Below are positions 60,704 to 64,000 of a stretch of DNA of 64,000 nucleotides, piece by piece. The stretch comes from JAIEOG01 sp964611895. GTDB taxonomy: Bacteria > Bdellovibrionota > FAC87 > UBA2466. The first letter of the stretch is position 1. Every line of letters starts with the position of its first letter. The notes beneath the pieces were generated by a model. It made no database searches. It was not told the DNA's origin and saw only the letters and a program-made list of their open reading frames with translations. The stretch covers positions 11,562-75,561 of the forward strand of contig CAZTDN010000014.1 in NCBI GenBank assembly GCA_964611895.1. The letters are read 5' to 3'. The position numbers and the translations under genes are program-made.

Positions 60704-61780
60704 TTACGAACCGAACTGCAAAAGATAGGAAATGCATCGCGACAAGGGGTTAAAGGGAACTTTACCCAGACCTAATACTCTATAAAGATTTCTGAGTCGG
60801 ACCTTCTTACCCGAAATTTCGCTGTCTAAAAGCAAGCTGTGGAGCTTTTCGTCTTGCCGATAAATCGCGGCGAGCAAAGTGCGGCTAAACTCCACCGCCC
60901 GCCGTACGGAGCGGCTATCGAGCGTGCTATTCCAGATAGTAGTCTCGACCGTACCCATGCTGCCAAGCTTGAGGAGGCGCACGGGGGGCAGCTTGCGAGA
61001 ATAAAGACTTGGAAAATAAAATGGGTGCTCCGGAAAGCTCTGAATTCCCTGTTCCGAAGTTCTCACGAAGTCCACAAGCGCTTCCATAAAAAGTGGTGCC
61101 GTTGTGGCGCGGTCCCAAGGCTCCAGTTCGAATTCCCGCAGGCTTACGAGCTTTCTCCACGGGCTCACTCCGAGCACAACTCTCCACTCTGATTCTATCT
61201 CTGCAATCAAGGCTGTGTAGAGTGCCGCCACCAAAAAGGCATGCCGTGAATCCGGCGCTGGTAGGCCCACATGCACATGCATTCCTCCGCGCAAAGGATA
61301 GGATCGAAATCCCCGGCTGCGGAGAAGTTTTAATACAGATTCCAGATAGCCAAGACTTTCATACCTCTCAAAAATGGGTGTGGAAATCTCCACCGGACCT
61401 CTCCTAAAAAAAGCGCTTAGAAACCCGAGGTCTTCTGGCCCCACGGTCCAATGCCCTTCGTGCTGGCTATCCCGAAAGTGGTGATCTAGATAAGAGGTCG
61501 ACTCTCGTGGCTCCAGCCGAAGAGCCTCGAGGGACTGTCGAGTCACAGCCGCGGCGTGTTCCACTTGCCTTTCATAAAGGTCAGGAGCCGGGAAAGTCCC
61601 CTCGATTTCCACTCCAAACGGGAGCCTCGGGTTCTCCAAACGGGGATGCTCGGACAATCGCCCCCACAACATCTGGAAAGTCCCGGCCCCTTCTGCCCGG
61701 AGGGGGAATGCGGCAAGGCATAGAAAAAGCGCCAAAAAGTGACAGAAAGGGGCCTTCGTTTTTGTTTTGGAAAACAACAT
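60704..61780 (-). CDS. Exported amidoligase-like protein
   Basis: 358 aa. From the ATG at 61780 it has a signal peptide (FCHFLALFLCLAAFPLRAEG). The core resembles the putative amidoligase family (PF12224, ATP-grasp/GCS-like): FGVEIEGTFPAPD, GPVEISTPIFERYE, GGMHVHVGLPAPDS and a late GSMGTVETTIWNSTLDSRSV. Family members ligate amino groups to acids in the cytosol with ATP, so an exported copy is odd. A longer ATG start at 61861 is less likely as it would abut fbaA. The substrate is unknown. Confidence 0.7.
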   Translation of the reverse strand: MLFSKTKTKAPFCHFLALFLCLAAFPLRAEGAGTFQMLWGRLSEHPRLENPRLPFGVEIEGTFPAPDLYERQVEHAAAVTRQSLEALRLEPRESTSYLDHHFRDSQHEGHWTVGPEDLGFLSAFFRRGPVEISTPIFERYESLGYLESVLKLLRSRGFRSYPLRGGMHVHVGLPAPDSRHAFLVAALYTALIAEIESEWRVVLGVSPWRKLVSLREFELEPWDRATTAPLFMEALVDFVRTSEQGIQSFPEHPFYFPSLYSRKLPPVRLLKLGSMGTVETTIWNSTLDSRSVRRAVEFSRTLLAAIYRQDEKLHSLLLDSEISGKKVRLRNLYRVLGLGKVPFNPLSRCISYLLQFGS

Positions 61781-61859
61781 TGCCGCCACGACATAGCACT
61801 GAATTGCGAGCTGTGCGATGGGGATTGCAAAGTGAGGGTACGGTGCTAAAGTTCGGCCC

Positions 61860-62927
61860 ATGGCAAAATTTCGTTCTGGTGTCTTGTTTGGTGAAGAAGT
61901 TCAAGAGGTTTTCGCAGACGCTCATGCGAAGGGATACGCCCTTCCTGGCGTAAACGTTATCGGAACCCACTCCGCTAATGGCTGTTTGGAGGCCGCCAAG
62001 AAAGTTGGATCCCCTATCATTATTCAGCTTTCACAAGGGGGCTCGCAGTTTTTCGCAGGAAAAGGACTGGATAACTCCAAGCAGCAGGCGTCCATAGCAG
62101 GCGGTATTGCGGCAGCGCATCATGTCCACACACTCGCCAAAGCTTACGATGTGCCGGTAATCCTGCACACGGACCATTGTGCGCACAAGCTGCTGCCTTG
62201 GGTAGACGGCTTGTTGGACGCGAGTGAACAGCACTACCAAACTCACAAGACGCCGCTGTTCAGCTCTCATATGCTGGATTTGAGCGAAGAGCCTTTGGAA
62301 GATAATATTTCTACCTGCGCCTCGTACTTAAAGCGCATGTCCAAAATGGGAATGACGCTCGAGATTGAGTTGGGAGTCACTGGGGGGGAAGAAGACGGCG
62401 TAGACAACAGTGGTATCGACAACTCCAAGCTATACACTCAACCCGAAGATGTGGCGTATGCTTATGAGAAGTTAAGAGCGATTAGCCCGCGCTTCACCAT
62501 TGCTGCTGCCTTTGGCAATGTGCACGGCGTGTACAAACCGGGAAACGTTACTTTAACTCCGGTTATTTTGAAAAACTCCCAGGAGTTTGTTGCCAAAAAA
62601 TTTGATGTCCCCAAGAACCCGGTTCACTTTGTGTTTCACGGTGGATCTGGGTCTTCGAAACAAGAAATCCAAGAAGCGATCCGCTACGGCGTCGTAAAGA
62701 TGAATATCGACACTGATACGCAGTGGGCATTTTGGGATGGCGTTCGTAGCTTCTACAAAAAGAACGAAGGCTATCTCCAAGGCCAAATCGGCAATCCCGA
62801 AGGCGAAGACAAACCTAACAAAAAGTACTACGACCCCCGCGTCTGGTTACGCGAGGGGGAAAAGGTTTTTGTACAGCGGGTTTGCCAAGCGTTTGAAGAT
62901 CTCAACTGCTTGAGCCGTAACGCCTGA
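61860..62927 (+). CDS. fbaA: Class II fructose-bisphosphate aldolase
   Basis: Zinc-dependent glycolytic enzyme, 355 aa, cleaving fructose 1,6-bisphosphate. Zinc ligands lie in VILHTDHCAHKLLPWVDGL, IELGVTGGEEDGVDN, AFGNVHGVYKPGNV and VFHGGSGSSKQEI; KMNIDTDTQWAFW is also family-typical. The length matches the E. coli FbaA type. The start is the ATG at 61860, 79 bp from the divergent amidoligase-like gene. Confidence 0.96.
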   Translation: MAKFRSGVLFGEEVQEVFADAHAKGYALPGVNVIGTHSANGCLEAAKKVGSPIIIQLSQGGSQFFAGKGLDNSKQQASIAGGIAAAHHVHTLAKAYDVPVILHTDHCAHKLLPWVDGLLDASEQHYQTHKTPLFSSHMLDLSEEPLEDNISTCASYLKRMSKMGMTLEIELGVTGGEEDGVDNSGIDNSKLYTQPEDVAYAYEKLRAISPRFTIAAAFGNVHGVYKPGNVTLTPVILKNSQEFVAKKFDVPKNPVHFVFHGGSGSSKQEIQEAIRYGVVKMNIDTDTQWAFWDGVRSFYKKNEGYLQGQIGNPEGEDKPNKKYYDPRVWLREGEKVFVQRVCQAFEDLNCLSRNA

Positions 62928-62956
62928 ACCTTGGTTGATATTCTCAATTATTCGAA

Positions 62957-63316
62957 ATGTCGCAAGAATCAAAATGTCCAGAATGCAGTTCACAGAGTAT
63001 TTACCAAGATGGCAACCTCTGGGTGTGCGCGGAGTGCTCACACGAATGGATGGAACAACTAGCTCAAAAGGGACCTGAAAAAACAGAACCAGAATCTTTG
63101 GGAACTCGGGATGCGTTTGGAAACGCATTGACCACAGGGGACGCAGTGACCGTCATTAAAGACCTCAAAGTAAAGGGCTCCAGTGCGGTGGTAAAAGTAG
63201 GCACCAAAGTAAAAAACATCCGGATAGTGGACAGCTCCGACGGTCACAATATTGCCTGCAAAATCGACGGGATTGGGGCAATGAATCTGAAATCGGAGTT
63301 TGTTAAAAAAGTGTGA
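62957..63316 (+). CDS. yjdM: YjdM/PhnA-family zinc-ribbon protein
   Basis: 119 aa. The N-terminal zinc ribbon CPECSSQSIYQDGNLWVCAECSHEW (two CxxC pairs) is followed by the family domain: RDAFGNALTTGDAVTVIKD and KVGTKVKNIRIVDSSDGHN then KIDGIGAMNLKSEFVKK. The family was named for phosphonate genes but its role is unclear. It follows fbaA by 29 bp and ends at an intrinsic terminator. Confidence 0.9.
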   Translation: MSQESKCPECSSQSIYQDGNLWVCAECSHEWMEQLAQKGPEKTEPESLGTRDAFGNALTTGDAVTVIKDLKVKGSSAVVKVGTKVKNIRIVDSSDGHNIACKIDGIGAMNLKSEFVKKV

Positions 63317-63335
63317 TTAGTCCGTAAGCGCATGG

Positions 63336-64000
63336 TTATTCACCCGTCTGAGACGGGTGCTTTTTGTGCTGCATTCGGTGATGAGCGCTACAGAGTGTCT
63401 GCAGGTTCTCTAGAAGGTTCCGTCCCCCGCGGCTTACGGGTACGCGGTGATGCACTTGCAACCATACTCGGCTCTCGCACCTGCCATAACGCAAGTGCTC
63501 GAACGTACACTGGCCTCGATCGCGCAAGTAAACAGCGTGTTCTAACTTGGCAGGCAGAGCGACACGTTTTTTCTCATGGGAGGATGCGCTTGGCTTGGAG
63601 GCCACTTCAGAACTTTTTACTGACTCCGGCTTCGCTTTTGCCAGCACCCTCTGCGCTTTGACCAGCGGGTCCTGCCGCTGCTGCCAGTCCTGCAACACCG
63701 CCTTGATCGTCTCGCCGAGTCCCAAGTGCCGCGCCTTCTTCTGCCCCAGTATCTCCTGCGCTCGTCGCAACAGCTCTGCCGTCTCTCGATCCAAAGTACA
63801 GGTCAGTCCCGCGTTATCAGCACTCAAAGGCTTGAGCTTGTCAGGCGAAAGCGTCTGCGGCGCTATCCGCGCGACCTCTTGCTCCAACGCCTTGCGCGGA
63901 AGAAGCTCCGCTTTGGCCAACCACTCCGCTTGATTCTGCGGCGTAATTACCGGCGCTAGCTTGCGCAGCGTCGACACATTCACCCGCCCCGTCTCTACCG
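63336..64000 (-). CDS. HNH endonuclease, 5' part beyond the window
   Basis: The frame is open to the last base (VETGRVNVSTLRKLAP), so the gene continues past 64000. The visible C-terminal 220 residues include a long helical region and an HNH domain at the end: YLRDRGQCTF, VWLQVHHRVPVSRGG and LENLQTLCSAHHRMQH. Such proteins are common multi-copy genes in some Bdellovibrionota and often match mobile or repeat-like loci. The last codons contain the yjdM terminator palindrome. Confidence 0.85.
   Translation of the reverse strand, partial: VETGRVNVSTLRKLAPVITPQNQAEWLAKAELLPRKALEQEVARIAPQTLSPDKLKPLSADNAGLTCTLDRETAELLRRAQEILGQKKARHLGLGETIKAVLQDWQQRQDPLVKAQRVLAKAKPESVKSSEVASKPSASSHEKKRVALPAKLEHAVYLRDRGQCTFEHLRYGRCESRVWLQVHHRVPVSRGGRNLLENLQTLCSAHHRMQHKKHPSQTGE
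63341..63366 (+). terminator. Intrinsic terminator of yjdM inside the HNH 3' end
   Basis: CACCCGTC (63341-63348) pairs with GACGGGTG (63352-63359), a perfect 8-bp stem with a TGA loop, followed by CTTTTTG. It is on the plus strand 24 bp after the yjdM stop and overlaps the final codons of the HNH gene. Confidence 0.8.

Noticed and set aside
63436..63448. GGTACGCGG-like string near the HNH 3' part
   Set aside because: It is a coding coincidence within the conserved VHHRVPVSRGG segment, with no inverted partner.
1..64000. CRISPR arrays, rRNA and tRNA genes, phage integration sites
   Set aside because: No regularly spaced direct repeats, no rRNA-like conserved blocks and no tRNA cloverleaf were seen in any gap on reading the window.

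Overview
The window is dense, AT/GC-balanced Gram-negative DNA. Genes run in short operons with many 4-bp ATGA, GTGA or TTGA overlaps, and GTG and TTG starts are common. Many products carry signal peptides or lipoboxes and look like outer-membrane beta-barrels. The mix of FHA-domain proteins beside a Tad-type TadC, a TolQ/ExbD/ExbD motor set, an HNH endonuclease, exported peptidases and strong palindromic repeats suggests a Bdellovibrionota-like (possibly predatory) bacterium. That placement is inference; no rRNA or tRNA gene is present to confirm it.

1-9.5 kb: a TonB-like protein; a LysR / DUF1295 / persulfide-dioxygenase-like operon divergent from a carbonic anhydrase-bestrophin pair; a secreted metzincin-like protein; an Ada-like / AraC / DUF6265 operon. 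9.6-16.3 kb: a GH92 glycosidase lipoprotein with a barrel protein, then small exported oddities including a truncated kinase-like protein and a J-domain-like protein. 16.3-23.8 kb: housekeeping and RNA-modification genes (HAD, DTW-domain TapT-like, DUF1415, GreA-like, DUF421, Dus, RlmKL) and a YeeE/YedE pair. 23.8-27.7 kb: an envelope redox group (tandem thioredoxin lipoprotein, TlpA, outer-membrane protein, exported DUF3445 protein).

27.7-34.9 kb: the most distinctive block. Six minus-strand genes are joined by five consecutive 4-bp overlaps: TadC, DUF192, an FHA-TM-sensor-TM-PAS-like protein, two FHA-TM-TPR proteins and a double-FHA-TM-TPR protein. Just upstream, on the other strand, is an unassigned structured RNA candidate with a strong intrinsic terminator (about 35.05-35.24 kb).

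35.2-50.5 kb: lysC, a flippase-like membrane protein, mazG, a TolQ-ExbD-ExbD motor, ruvCAB, an exported protein whose C-terminus looks like a HigB-type RelE-superfamily toxin, then htpX, trpS, scpA, scpB and an FkbM methyltransferase. 50.5-54.3 kb is a decayed segment: a palindromic terminator repeat, a DUF4142 remnant abutting a 5'-truncated IS256-family transposase, an exported Ig-like protein, and a broken histidine kinase beside an intact receiver protein. 55.8-64 kb: an ABC/HlyD/TolC type I export operon with a barrel protein, an exported amidoligase-like protein, class II aldolase, a YjdM-like protein and an HNH endonuclease cut by the window edge.
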